A stretch of DNA of 64,000 nucleotides, taken from assembly GCF_021462225.1 (NCBI RefSeq), contig NC_061795.1, forward strand, positions 4,603,001 through 4,667,000, written 5' to 3'. The notes beneath the pieces are model-generated. The model saw nothing but the letters and a program-made list of their open reading frames with translations, searched no databases and was not told the DNA's origin. The stretch's first letter is position 1. Every line of letters begins with the position of its first letter. Made by a program: the position numbers and the translations under genes. This document shows, one piece after another, positions 32,391-44,745 of this stretch. Source of the DNA: Girardinichthys multiradiatus (Eukaryota; Chordata; Actinopteri; Cyprinodontiformes; Goodeidae).

Positions 32391-32795
32391 CGAAAGAACG
32401 AGATCCTGGATACGAGCTTCCTCCATAGGGTGGCCGGACACTCCCTTAGAGATAGGGTGAGGAGCTCAGCCATCCGGGAGGAGCTCGGAGTAGAGCTGCT
32501 GCTCCTCCACATTAAGAGGAGCCAGTTGATACCATCTATACCGGATGCTGCTGGACGCCTTCCTCGGGAGGTGTTCCAGGCACGTCCCACTGGGAGGAGG
32601 CCCAGGGGATGGCCCAGGACATGCTGGAGGGACTATGTCTCTCAGCTGGCCTGGAAACACCTTGGGCTCCCCCCAGAGGAGCTGGAGGAGGTATCTAGGG
32701 AGTGGGATGTCTGGGTGTCACTACTGAGTCTGCTGCCCCTGCGACCCGGTCCCCGATGAAGCAGAAGACGACAAGTATGAGTACAAAGCTAGGTT

Positions 32796-34038
32796 GCACA
32801 TAACAACTTTAGCAACAGCTTGGAAGTCAGAGGGCTTGATTTTACCAACAGATGTGGACCATCAGGGTCAAGAGTGCTTGTTCAGCAGCTCCTTATGAAT
32901 GCCGCAACAGGTTGATTACTCACATGTGCGCAGCTTGCAGCTGATCACCACGCCCTCCAGCAGAGGTTCTCAGGAGAGAGAGAACTCACACCGGCACAGA
33001 CAGACTCACAGTCTCACACACGCACACACACACACACACACAGAGACACCCATGTACACAAACACACCGGAGCTGGATTAAGGTTTAAGTCTGTTGTCAT
33101 GACAGTGGTTTTCTCTTTATCTCTACAATTTCCCTCCCACAGTCATCAGATGATGTGGTGTGAGGGGACAGTTGACAAGGACAACATGGAAGCTGCAGAC
33201 AAAATCACAATTTTTAAACCACATGACAGACGATTCAACATTCTTCTCTTTTACTACATATTTATTATACTGTCACATGGCCTGCTGAGGAGACTGACTC
33301 AGTGTGTTTGGTTCTCCATCAACCATATTAAACAGACAAACTGACATGACTCACTTAAGAGACAACTGTCCTCTTAAATGGATAACATGCAGTGTCACAA
33401 ATTTTCACATTCACTAAGAGCAGTGATTCTCAAGCTTTTCAAAACAGGTGCCACTTTCTTAAATAGTAAAGTACCTGAGTAACACCACACTGAGAGACAT
33501 TTTAAACAGTAATACAACTTTACTTTACCTTTTTCAGTTTCTTGTGTTTGGTCATCAGAACAGAAAGATAACAGTTCTTTGATGCTCATGTCATACCATT
33601 ATGTATCTGCCTTTGTTTTAATGGTGTGGGAGGACACGATGCCATAGGAAAATAATTATTATGCATTTAATACCATAGTTGACATAATGAGCAGGGGCAG
33701 ATTTGCTAAACATGTTAAGAATATCTCTACATGAGCACCACAGCATTCACATGCATTGTATATTGCACATGCTGCTACTTCATAACTGATGTGGCTGCAA
33801 AACATGACAATAATCCAATAATAGCATTTCCAAGTTTCACTGTACACAATACAGATAATTGACTCACCTTGGCATGGATGATGCTTAAAAACTACAAACT
33901 GATGGCTTATACTACTTTCTAAGGAATAAATAATTATTTCACCACTCATAGGGCATCAGAATTTCATTCCAAGAAGGTCAGATGATACTTGAATATGAAC
34001 AAAAACACTGCAGTACAGGGATGTCATGGTAAAGGTTA
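32796..34038. other. noncoding stretch with a short (CA)n
   Basis: A CA-rich run of about 30 bp lies at 33010-33045. The rest has no recognisable gene or element. Confidence 0.5.
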
Positions 34039-34040
34039 TA

Positions 34041-35539
34041 CAGGTCCTTCTCAAAATATTAGCATATTGTGATAAAGTTCATCATTTTCCATAATGTAAT
34101 GATGAAAATTTAACATTCATATATTTTAGATTCATTGCACACTAACTGAAATATTTCAGGTCTTTTATTGTCTTAATATGGATGATTTTGGCATACAGCT
34201 CATGAAAACCCAAAATTCCTATCTCACAAAATTAGCATATCATTAAAAGGGTCTCTAAACGAGCTATGAACCTAATCATCTGAATCAACGAGTTAACTCT
34301 AAACACCTGCAAAAGATTCCTGAGGCCTTTAAAACTCCCAGCCTGGTTCATCACTCAAAACCCCAATCATGGGTAAGACTGCCAACCTGACTGCTGTCCA
34401 GAAGGCCACTATTGACACCCTCAAGCAAGAGGGTAAGACACAGAAAGAAATTTCTGAACGAATAGGCTGTTCCCAGAGTGCTGTATCAAGGCACCTCAGT
34501 GGGAAGTCTGTGGGAAGGAAAAAGTGTGGCAGAAAATGCTGCACAACGAAGAGGAGAAGAGGTGACTGGACCCTGAGGAAGATTGTGGAGAAGGGCCGAT
34601 TCCAGACCTTGGGGGACCTACAGGTGCCGCATTCCCCAGACATGGGCTACAGAGAAGCAGCACTGGACTGTTGCTCAGTGGTCCAAAGTACTTTTTTCGG
34701 ATGAAAGCAAATTCTGCACGTCATTCGGAAATCAAGGTGCCAGAATCTGGAGAAAGACTGGGGAGAAGGAAATGCCAAAATGCCAGAAGTCCATTGTCAA
34801 GTACCCACAGTCAGTGATGGTCTGGGGTGCCGTGTCAGCTGCTGGTGTTAGTCCACTGTGTTTTATCAAGGGCAGGGTCAATGCAGCTAGCTATCAGGAG
34901 ATTTTGGAGCACTTCATGCTTCCATCTGCTGAAAAGCTTTATGGAGATGAAGATTTCATTTTTCAGCACGACCTGGCACCTGCTCACAGTGCCAAAACCA
35001 CTGGTAAATGGTTTACTGACCATGGTATCACTGTGCTCAATTGGCCTGCCAACTCTCCTGACCTGAACCCCATAGAGAATCTGTGGGATATTGTGAAGAG
35101 AACGTTGAGAGGCTCAAGACCCAACACTCTGGATGAGCTAAAGGCCGCTATCGAAGCACCTGGGCCTCCATAAGACCTCAGCAGTGCCACAGGCTGATTG
35201 CCTCCATGCCACGCCGCATTGAAGCAGTCATTTCTGCAAAAGGATTCCCAACCAAGTATTGAGTGCATAACTGTACATGATTATTTGAAGGTTGACGTTT
35301 TTTGTATTAAAAACACTTTTCTTTTATTGGTCGGATGAAATATGCTAATTTTGTGAGATAGGAATTTTGGGTTTTCATGAGCTGAATGCCAAAATCATCC
35401 TTATTAAGACAATAAAGGACCTGAAATATTTCAGTTAGTGTGCAATGAATCTAAAATATATGAATGTTAAATTTTCATCATGACATTATGGAAAATAATG
35501 AACTTTATCACAATATGCTAATATTTTGAGAAGGACCTG
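34041..35539 (+). mobile_element. Tc1-like transposon, second copy of the 9603 family, both ends present
   Basis: It starts CAGGTCCTTCTCAAAATATT and ends with the reverse complement. TA flanks both ends (34039-34040 and 35540-35541). The terminal inverted repeats extend about 200 bp (34041-34240 against 35335-35539). At 1,499 bp it shows the ancestral arrangement, 5' TIR, leader, transposase, 3' TIR, from which the palindromic copy deviates. Confidence 0.9.
34369..35262 (+). pseudogene. Tc1-like DD34E transposase with deletions
   Basis: It begins with a true ATG (MGKTANLTAVQ), as expected for the family. After GRFQTLGDL about 80 nt are missing, shifting the frame, so the rest continues as CRIPQTWATEKQHW. 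The 14-codon VKPLLNQKQRQKRL segment present in the 10549 copy is also deleted, exactly as in the 46812 copy. SDESKF, QHDLAPAH and NPIENLW, with 34 residues between D and E, are all intact. A further one-base loss near 35158 (IEAPGPP) frameshifts the C-terminus. Inactive. Confidence 0.9.
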
Positions 35540-35541
35540 TA

Positions 35542-37478
35542 TAAGGCAGCAGAACACTATGCATTTCACACCATCGATCACAAAATGCAGACAGTTTTCA
35601 GAACAGAAACGCATCGAAAGCGACACGCATACTTTGTGTAACTTTGATGTCCATGAAGAATGCCTATATGACAAAATAGAAAACAGGGTGACAGCAGCTT
35701 ATCCTTTGTTTAATTGAAAGATTTGGCTTAATTGAATAATTGTGTGTTTTTGTTCTTCTCAGAAAAAAAATGTTCAATATTTTAGCTGGAAAAATAAATA
35801 AAAAGTCTCCTGATGTGATGGCATCGGCTTTTAGTTAAAAGCCTAAATGTGAAGTACATTATTATTTTGTATTACTAACAGCAGTTAGCTTGTCACTATA
35901 TGCAGCAACAGTATACACCACATTGGCTTTCTAGTTTGCAAGTAGAACATGGTTCGGATTGGTGCCATTCCTATATTCCGAGTTGTGAGGTAAATCATAA
36001 GCCACCAGCACTTGGTTTTTGATCACAGGTGTCTGTTTCAGTTTAAAGTGGGAAATCTTAAAGTATTCTCCACTTCTCTTGTCTTTTAAGTCATTTCTGC
36101 CTGAAGCCAATCTGAGGTAATTGAACCACTCAACTTTCTGGTTGTCAATTAGCTCTGGGTTTATTATGTAAATGGTTAATACCAAAATATCTTCTGACAA
36201 CTAACAAAGGCAACCCAAGTACCACCAGTGGTAGAACTTAGTAAACAAACCATCTCACTCATCAATTATTAAAGAGAGATTTGTGGTCACACAAAGTTAA
36301 CCATTTAGTAGATTTGAATGACTAATTAAACATTATGGGGAGGTGAAAGTTTCTGGTTGAATTTCTGGATTAATTATTAACTGTTTAGCACTTTACTTTG
36401 TCAAGATGAGGAAAAAAGCTGAACTTACTCTGAGAGAAATGATTTCCCCTAACATAATTCTTGAAGGCTAAGCTGTTTTTTGTGAAATCCTGTTGCCAAA
36501 AGCCTCCTTCTGTCAGTACACCACACCAGTGGTTTGCTAAATCTGTGTGATTCCATCATTGCTCAGGGGTTTAACATGTCTGGATTCCGGTGGAAGAGGC
36601 AAGATGTCGACACAAAGAGGATACTGATTTCAGGGAGTTTCCTTATCTTGCCTTTCACTTAAGTGTCAGTCCGAAAGACATAGGCACTCTGATTTAGCGC
36701 TGGTGCCCTGAGTCAAACTTCACCCCCATGATAAAGGACAAAATGAAGGACAAGAAGTTGGACGGTTCATTCTCTGTTGATAAAACGGAGGCAGCATGTC
36801 TGGCTGTTGTGGATTCAGCTCAAGTATTTTCATAAGGTAAATTTGGTTTGCAGAGAGGATAGATTTTCTTCACCTGATGTTCTGTCTTCTTTCACATCAC
36901 AATGTGAAGAAAAAAGGATAGCTTGTCTATCAAAATGTTTTATGCTAGAGCCTTGCTTTGTGAAGAAAGAAGTTGAGTTTTGGCCAAGTTCACATATTTT
37001 GCAATCATATTTATTTTATTCATTTGTAAAAGTGTAAAAAGAAAAGATAAAGATGTATTTTCACCATTAACGCAAACATTAATTATTCTTCGGTTTTTCA
37101 ACTAATCTGTTGTAGAACTGATTTTCCTGTCAATAACCCTGCTGAGGCTCAGCCAAAGATGTTCAAGAGTGATTTTTCCCCAATTCAATTTAATTCATAG
37201 TGCTAATTGACAACAAATCTCGTTTTAAGGAACTTTACAAGTGAGGGTGACCTTGTGGATGTACACAAAAGGATTTTGAATTTGATTCTGAATTTGATGG
37301 GGAGCCAGTGAATCTGTTGTAGAACTGAAATGCAATATTTACCCTATTAGAAATATAAAAAGGCATTTATTCACTTATAATAATAAAGAAAGAGAATAAA
37401 ACGTTGTAATATTGAATTTCTGAATGAATCAAACAAAGTGCTTTTTGTCTTTGTAATGAGTAAATTAACACCTGTTTA
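35542..37478. other. noncoding stretch
   Basis: No gene. CAATTCAATTTAATTCATAG to AAGGAACTTTACAAGTGAGG (37180-37240) resembles an L2-type 3' tail on the minus strand. Confidence 0.45.
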
Positions 37479-38283
37479 TGTTGGGATCTGGGGATTTGTG
37501 TGTTGTGATTCTGTCTGCTGCTTGCTGTGTTTGGTCTATAGATGGCACTGGAGACCACTGGTGCGAGGAGACAGGTGTCCCGCATCTCCTAATTACCAAC
37601 GGGGTATTTAAGCAGGGAGCAGCCAGCACCTCATCGCTGGAGTATTAGGCCCTAGTGGTACAGACTCTGGCCAAGAACCTAGTTCATTTGAAGTAATTCA
37701 CTTAAGCTTGTGTGTGTCCTAATACTCAGGCTGAGCGAGACTCTGATCCGTTCCTGTCTCCTGTTTTCTGACTTCAGAGTGGTTCCTGTTCGTGGATCAA
37801 GATTCTAGTCTTCCGGGACATTCCTGGATCGAACCTAAACAGGCGGCTTTCCTGACTCCTATATACTCGGCTCGGATCATCAGCAAACCCTGTCCACCCT
37901 CCAACGCAGTAACTGACAGATTCCTCCACCCGTACTCCACGTCATCTTACTGTACCAAATCAAACCTCCAGGAGGCCAGCAATCAAGAAGTCACAAGATT
38001 CAAACTACCTGGATTAAGTTCTTCGTCCTAGTCGACCTTGGTCCAACGATTCCAGACTCCACATCTCTCTTCCCCCCCGGCGCTTCACTTCCACCCACCT
38101 TGTAAGCAACAACTCATTTTAGTTGATATCAAATCTTTAGCACTAGCTCACCTGTTCTTTTCTTTCGCAGTTGGTGGTCTCCGGTTTCCGGATAACACAC
38201 CTTACAAATTAACCTTAGAAAACTTAATGCGTTCTCCTGAGTGTCTTTTCTGCATTTGGGTCAAGTCCATCAAAACTATGACA
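37479..38283 (+). repeat. gypsy 5' LTR, 805 bp
   Basis: It begins TGTTGGGATC and ends AACTATGACA. Its last 512 bp align with 41111-41623. GGGGTATTTAAGCAGGGAGC near 37602 is a plausible core promoter. The ATGACA at its very end overlaps a possible gag start (ATG at 38278). Confidence 0.85.
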
Positions 38284-38358
38284 GAACAATCCAGCCAGCT
38301 GATGGACCATTTTACTAGCTCCTGAATCTCCAGATTTAGTCTATCAACATCAATAGTT

Positions 38359-38727
38359 TTGAATCAGTGTACTTTGCACCTCTCCGCCCATATTGACTCC
38401 GGCAATGAACAGAACCTGATAGATCAGGGGCTAGTAGAACAAACCCAAATCGAGACCGAGTCTCTAGCTTCCCCCTGTCTAGTTTTGGTCTTAGATTTCT
38501 TAGATGGCCAGAAGTTACATAGAATAACACATCGGACTAGACCATTAGAACATGTGCTTTCTGGGAACCATAGGGAAATGATTTTGTTTTTTGTGTTTCC
38601 TGTGTCGTTAAATTCTCTCGTCTTAGGTTTCCCTTGGCTACAAAAACACAATCCTCACCTTAACTGGTTGAAATGTCGTGTTGAATCTTGGTCCAATAAC
38701 TGTCTCTCTCTTCCTGTCTCCGGTTAG
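38359..38727 (+). pseudogene. gypsy retropepsin-like protease fragment
   Basis: The frame contains HIDSGNEQNLID, with the D-S-G catalytic triplet at 38395-38403, and later SLVLGFPWLQKHNPHLNW, the segment that links protease to RT in gypsy elements. The first residues of the domain are displaced by the gag deletion. The frame ends at 38727, just before the RT. Confidence 0.75.
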
Positions 38728-38739
38728 CCATAGTTCCGG

Positions 38740-39260
38740 GTTCCCCTGAAAAATAGAACCAGGAAAGTGGTTTCTTCTCCGTTAGGTGCTGGGTTTTTCT
38801 TTGTAGGGAAAAAAGATGGATCCCTCAGGCCGTGCATTGATTATAGGGGCCTCAATCAGATAACAATAAAAAATAAATATCCTCTCCCCCTCATTTCCTC
38901 AGCTTTCGAACCAGTTCATGGTGCAACCATTTTCTCTAAACTAGACCTCAGGAATGCATATCACTTAGTTAGAATCCGCTAGGGGGATGAATGGAAAACA
39001 GCCTTCAAAACACCACTTGGACATTTTTAATATTTTGTGATGCCCTTCGGCCTCTGCAATGCCCCTGCCGTTTTCCCAGTCCCTAGTGAATGACGTTCTC
39101 AGAGATTTTCTCAACATCTTCATTTTTGTTTATTTGGAGGATATTCTGATCTATTCCAAAAACATCACAGAACATTGTCACCATGTCGGCCTAGTATTGC
39201 AAAGACTTTCTGAGACTTTCTCTTTGTAAAAGCCGAAAAATGTGAATTCCACAAGTTCTC
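38740..39260 (+). pseudogene. gypsy reverse transcriptase, stops and frameshift
   Basis: [20 protein letters not shown] and [15 protein letters not shown] are the RT fingers, and [16 protein letters not shown] contains motif A (D-L-x-x-A-Y-H). TAG at 38980-38982 and TAA near 39029 interrupt it. MPFGLCNAP follows, then a frameshift, then YLEDILIYS at 39131, where the catalytic Y-x-D-D reads Y-L-E-D. Inactive. Confidence 0.85.
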
Positions 39261-39264
39261 AATC

Positions 39265-39840
39265 ATGTTCCTAGGCTATGTTCTTGAGGGTGGACAGGTT
39301 CGCTTGGACCCGGACAAGATAAAGACGGTCCTTGATTGGCCCGTGCCTGATTCATGCAAACAGCTACAGCGCTTCCTGGGGTTTGCTAACTTCTTCTGCA
39401 GATTTATCAGGAATTATAGTCAAACGGCAGCTCCTCTCACAGCTCTAACCTTCACCAAGACCACATTCTCCTGGTCACCTGAGGCTGACAGGGCCTTCTT
39501 AACATTGAAGGAAAGGTTCTCAGAAGCCCCTATCCTATCTCACCCAGATCCTTCGAGACAGTTCATTTTGGAGGTAGATGCCTCTAATACTGGGGTGGGG
39601 GCAGTCATTTTGCAAAAATCCCTGAAGATGCATCCCTGCGCCTTCTTTTCTCACCGTCTCACTGACACTGAGCGAAATTATGACGTGTGTGACAGAGAAC
39701 TAATAGCCATTAAACAGGCGATCGAGGAATGGCGCCACTGGTTAGAGGGTGCCGAATACCCTATTTTAGTTTGGACAGACCATAAGAATCTTGCTTACCT
39801 GCGGCCAGCAAAACAGCTGAATTCTCGCCAATCACGTTGG
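39265..39840 (+). pseudogene. gypsy RT connection and RNase H domain
   Basis: [19 protein letters not shown] and [19 protein letters not shown] are the RT thumb and connection of gypsy elements. [15 protein letters not shown] opens the RNase H domain (the first Asp in E-V-D-A-S), and [19 protein letters not shown] and TDHKNL complete the usual blocks. The frame runs on past 39840 to 40164 but diverges from the family after SRQSRW because of a frameshift. The RNase H residues look conserved. Confidence 0.8.
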
Positions 39841-41110
39841 TCCCTTTTTTTCCCCGTTTTGATCTGTCCATTTCATATAGACCGGCTTCCAAGAACATTA
39901 AACCAGACACTCTGTCCTGGCAGTTTACTACAGATGACTCAGAAAGAGTCCCAGCACCAATCATTCCCCCCAATTGGACTGTTGGTTCCTTTACCTGGAA
40001 GGTGGAGGATCTGGTCCTCCGAGCCCAACTTACAGAGCCTGACCCCGGGACGAGGCCACCTAATCGTACCTTTGTCCCATCCAGTGTCTGTTCAAAACTC
40101 ATTCATTGGTTTCATACCGCAAAATTTTCGGCACATCCCGGTACCATCAGAACCATTGCTTTAATCTCTAGGAGGTTTTGGTGGCCGTCCATGCATAGAG
40201 ATGTTAATGACTATGTTCGTGCTTGCATTGTGTGTGCTAGAAATAAACCAAGCAACCAACCACCCTCTGGTCTTCTCCATCCTCTCGGCGTCCCGTCTCG
40301 GCCCTGGTCCCACATTGCCCTTGACTTTGAAACTGGCCTCCCGATCTCTAAGGGCATGACCACAATCCTAACAATTGTTGATCGCTTTTCTAAAGCCTGC
40401 CATTTAGTGCCACTTAGAAAATTACCATTGGCCCTTCAGAGCACAGTTGCTCGTTAAACATGTTTTTTGCCTGCATGGCTTCCCGCAGGACATTTTGTCA
40501 GACTGTGGTCCCCAGTTTGTCTCACAAGTCTGGAAACAGTTCTGTTCAGCCCTCGGTGCCCAAGTTTCATCAACCTCGGGTTACCACCCCCAATCAAATG
40601 GACAAACGGAGCGTATGAATCAGCAATTAGAATCTGCCCTCAGGTGTCTGACTTCCGCTAACCCCCTGGACTGGAGTACTCATTTCCCCTGGATAGAGTA
40701 CGCTCATAATTCCCATGTGTCATCGGTCTCAGGCCTCTCTCCTTTCGAAGCCTCCATCGGCTATCAGCTGCCCCTCTTTTCGGCTGATAAAAGGGACATT
40801 GATATCCCCTCCGTTCACAAACACATTTGCCGATGTAGACACATCTGGACCTCGACTATTCACGCTCTCCACTGCACCGCACGCCAAAACAAGAGGTTCA
40901 CAGATCGAAGGCGGAGCTCCCTCTGTAACCACCCCGGTCAGAGGGTCTGGTTGTCATCCCGTGACTTACCACTAAAATATGACTTCATCGGACCTTATGA
41001 AATCGAATCAGTCATCGGTCCCTCTGCTGTCCGCCTTAGTTTGCCCTCCAGTCTATATGTCCACCACACATTCCATGTTTCTCAGATCAAGCCCTTCATC
41101 ACTAGTCCTG
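39841..41110 (+). pseudogene. gypsy integrase, one frameshift
   Basis: The zinc-binding region has H and C residues ([13 protein letters not shown], then CIVCARNK). The core has IALDFETGLPISKGMTTILT (first Asp), LSDCGPQFVSQVW (second Asp) and SNGQTERMNQ (Glu). A frameshift near 40440 separates the first Asp from the rest. The C-terminal KYDFIGPYEI and VHHTFHVSQIKPF are present. The sequence then jumps straight into LTR sequence, so any chromodomain is missing. Confidence 0.85.
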
Positions 41111-41623
41111 CTTCAGAGTGGTTCTTGTTTGTGGATCAAGATTCTAGTCTTCCAGGACATACCTGGATCGTACCTAAACTGGTGGCTTTCCTGACTCCTA
41201 TATACCCAGCTTGGATCATCAGCGAACCCTGTCCACCCTCCAACGCAGTAACTGACAGATTCCTCCATCCGTACTCCACGTCATCTTACTGTACCAAATC
41301 AAACCTCCAAGAGGCCAGCAATCAAGAAGTCACAAGATTCAAACTACCTGGATTAAGTTATTTGTCCTAGTCGACCTTGGTCAAACGATTCCAGACTCCA
41401 CATCTCTCTTTCCCCCTGGCGGTTCACTTCCACCCACCTAGTAAGCATTAACTCATTTTAGTTGATATCGAATCTTTAGCATTGCTCACCTGTTCTTTTC
41501 TTTCGCAGTTGACGGTCTCTGGTTCCGAATAAGAACACAACTTACAAATAAACCTTAGAAAACTTACCGCGTTTTTCTGAGTGTCTTTTCTGCATGTGGG
41601 TCAAGTCCATCAAAACTATGACA
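41111..41623 (+). repeat. gypsy 3' LTR, 5'-truncated
   Basis: It matches 37772-38283 with many substitutions and lacks the first 293 bp of the LTR. Integrase sequence joins it at CTTCAGAGTGGTT. A reading frame continues through the LTR to 41370 by chance. Confidence 0.85.
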
Positions 41624-41628
41624 GATTA

Positions 41629-43719
41629 TGCCTATCTTCATGTTGTCCACTTCTTCATTATATATTGCAGTAAATATGGCTTGAAAGGGTTTTCTTCTCC
41701 TCACACTTGGGTGGTGATTTTTTAACAATACTGGGTCTGGTGGTGATTTTTTAATAATATTGGGAAAACATTTTCAAAATTTAAATAGCATAGATATTCA
41801 AATTTAATGTATAAATTAAAAATATAACCAATGCTCTGAGTTCTGAATTTCTGAATAAATGGAACTGGAAACATTTACATTTTATTTTGATATTTTCTGC
41901 TGGAGTTTAGTTGAGTTTATTTTATTTCCTAAATGATTCAAAACCACTTAATACAGCATTCATTTGAAAAGGCATTCATGTGGTCATTATTATGACGCTA
42001 CAGCTAACAAGAACAGATTGTCATAAGCCATTAACATCCCATAATGCATGAACATCAGTGGCTAATAACCACGCTTTTCCTTTCAAATTAAAACACGTGC
42101 CACAGTGCATGTTTTACTGGGTAAAGAATTATCTTGTTTTATTTTCTCATGATGTCACACAAGAAAGCAGTGTGTTTAAGATTTAAAATCAGGTGTGTCT
42201 CCAACTAACTCAAATGTTTAGAAAAGCATGACATAATCTGGGCTTTTTCCAGTTCTTTAAAGGCAAAGTAAACTTTACTTAAAGTTTATCAAAATGTCTG
42301 ACTGAAATAAATATTGAACAATTCTCTAGAAATGTTATTATTCTGACACTTTCAAAATAGAAACAATTTTACTAATGCTAACTAACTAAAACAGGAAATG
42401 TTTAGTCAGATTTAATGTCACATAGGGAGAAAAAAACGTTCTGTCTTCTAATACACAGAACCTTTTCATTGTCTTCCGTCAACTATAGTTATGGTTCAGT
42501 CATACATTTTTAACTGTAGTTGATGTTTTTTTATCTTTATGAGATGCAATTAAACAGATGACACATTCAGCCTGTATAGCACATTAAACATCCAACATCC
42601 TCCTCTAAAGTCAGATGTTGGTCTTATTGTTCAGAGTAGTGTCCCAGTCTTGTCAGAGCTTTGAGCTCTCTCAGGTTCTGGAGGCTCTTGTGCAATATTG
42701 ACATTGTGCTCATTTTATGTGTGAGGAAGCTTGTTATAAAGAAAAACAACACTGTCTACAAATGAAGAAGCACAGAAGAAATTATGGTCTGCATGATTGA
42801 TTGTGAAACATATTAGGCCAGAGAAAGTTTAAAAAGTGCGCTGCATGTGTGCCACTTCCAATAAAAAGAAAAGAAGGATCGAAACATACAACCCATTATA
42901 TTTGGAAACATGAACTGATGTGCACATGTCCCAGCTTTTGTATTTAAATAAGACTAGAAATTATTTTATCAAATATAAATTACAATAACAGCTCACAGTC
43001 ATTTCTCTTGTTCTATTCACAGGCAGTGAGTGTGGGTGTTTTAAGAGCAAGGCCAGGCTCTGCTTATTTTATGTTTTTTTTTTCCTTCTTTATTCCGTAA
43101 TGGCTCATGGGTAAATATGAATCCTGTATTACCATCAAATGCTGTTATGCTGATAACAAAGCTGCACAAATTCAAAGGTGTCTATTTTTACAGATTTTTC
43201 TCTTAACGAGGACAGTACAAAATAGCAAAGGTACTAAGGTGGTCAAAGTCGATGAAAACAGAAACAAGCTCAGTGGAAGCTCACGAGCAATTCTGAATCT
43301 AAACATCTCGGAGTAAGGAAAATTGTTAGAGTAAACAAACAGCTTTCATACGTTACCATAGCTTATACTTTATCTAATACATTTTAGGTATAATATGTGT
43401 GTATGTACATGTGTTTACCATAGCTATCTCAAATAGTTGTTTTTTTTGCAGAGATTTCTGGGTATATGAATAACTTACCATGAGTTTCTTTATAAGCTAT
43501 TTATCTAATCAATTATACAGTTCTGTTTTTTAACAATTCTGTTTTGTTTATACAAGTACAGTTCCAAAAAGCAAAATATCAGGGGGTTTTCATTAACTGT
43601 AAGCCATAATAATCACAAATACAAGATATAATGTCTTGAAATATTATACACTATATGTAATGAACCTTTTTGAGTGACAAAAAACCTTTTTCACGACTCA
43701 AATGTTTGGATCTTTACTT
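41629..43719. other. noncoding stretch
   Basis: No gene or recognisable element. AT-rich throughout. Confidence 0.55.
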
Positions 43720-44745
43720 GTATCTACCACTAATTCTCAGCAAGCATAATATCAAGGAGCTTTACAAGACAAACATATCCAATTCGTATATACAGTAGAA
43801 ATATAGAAATAACTCAGTCCATTACAATTCAGTCATTAGGAAAGATTAAATTCAATAACCTAAATTCCAATTTAATCCTACCTATCTGCTATGAATCAGA
43901 AAAAGGCGGAACCAAGATTCAGCCAGACACTGTACTGAAAGTTTAAAAGGTTTATTCAGCCACAGGAAAACGTCACACAGGTAACACTCCTCACAGCTTC
44001 CAGGAATCACTGAGGCAGAAAGAGGGATTAGTGACGTGTAGTCTCTCCAGATTTTGCAGGGATCAGAAAAGCCACAAACCTGCTTTTGTCTTGCGTGGAA
44101 CTTGAAACCCAGAGGGGAAACCTCAGTGGGCAGCAGGCGGTGATCTCCACAGCACAGGTAAGAAGTGACTCAAGGCTGAATAATCCGAGGGCTAGGCTGG
44201 CTCAGTAATCCAAGGACAGAAACAGGGTCAACGATCGGAACAAGAGGTGTCAGGAAAGGGGCAGGCAGAGGCATAAACCAGATGCAGGAAACAAGGTTGA
44301 CAACCAGAATCCAAATATTCCAACAGGGAGCAGGCAGAGGCAAAAATCCAAAAGGCAAGGCAAGGTCAAGAGCAATAATCAGACAGGAAGGAACGCTGGA
44401 TATCTACTCACACGATGGCTTTCAAAAATCTGGCACCATCTGCTTGTCAGAGTCAGTATATATCAGGGAAGACACAGGTGCTTGGCATTCCACAGATTGC
44501 ACTACACTGCAGCAGCCACCAGGTGCATCTAATCTGCTGATTGCAGCCAGGGAGACAGGGTAGAGCAGACGTGCCAGAATCATAACATTATCACAGAGTG
44601 CAGTCAAGTTTAATTTATAATGCCAGTTGGTAAGAAATCTCCCATCTAAGGAAGCCCAGCTGAATGTATCAAGATCCAGACTTTGCAGCAATCGCTCATA
44701 ATGCATGTGGTGACAATGGAAAGGAAAGACTTCCTTTTAACCAAA
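43720..44745 (-). mobile_element. L2-type LINE 3' noncoding fragment, interrupted by a solo LTR
   Basis: Positions 43720-43886 (AATATCAAGGAGCTTTACAA, CCATTACAATTCAGTCATTA) and 44588-44745 (ATAATGCCAGTTGGTAAGAA, GGAAAGACTTCCTTTTAACC) read as one continuous fish L2-type 3' region once the LTR is removed. It is the same family as 46300-46800. No coding part. Confidence 0.5.
43887..44587 (-). mobile_element. solo LTR, copy 1, 701 bp
   Basis: It begins TGCTATGAATCAGAAAAAGG and ends CCAGAATCATAACA. CTATC (43882-43886) and TTATC (44588-44592) flank it, a near-match duplication. On the minus strand it has a TATATAC box and AATAAACC near its end, so transcription would run leftward. It matches the copy at 45450 closely but is longer by a segment around 43980-44080. 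Confidence 0.85.

Larger units (their letters stand above)
29270..32795 (+). mobile_element. Rex3 (RTE-clade) non-LTR retrotransposon, long degenerate copy
   Basis: The copy carries a 5' segment (CACCTTAACGTGGAGGGTTT), an apurinic endonuclease, reverse transcriptase and a 3' tail near 32760-32795. Domain order and sequence match the second copy at 55335. Rex3 is an RTE-clade LINE widespread in teleosts. Many frameshifts and an internal 362-bp duplication make it inactive. Confidence 0.85.
37479..41623 (+). mobile_element. Ty3/gypsy (sushi-like) LTR retrotransposon, gag deleted
   Basis: Order: 5' LTR, a short remnant, protease, RT, RNase H, integrase, truncated 3' LTR. Flanking 5-mers GTTTA (37474-37478) and GATTA (41624-41628) match at 4 of 5 positions, consistent with an old target duplication. 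The remnant after the 5' LTR is only about 60 bp, so gag is lost. No tRNA-type TGG primer site follows the LTR. That fits the self-priming known for the Tf1/sushi group, but it is inference. Confidence 0.85.
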
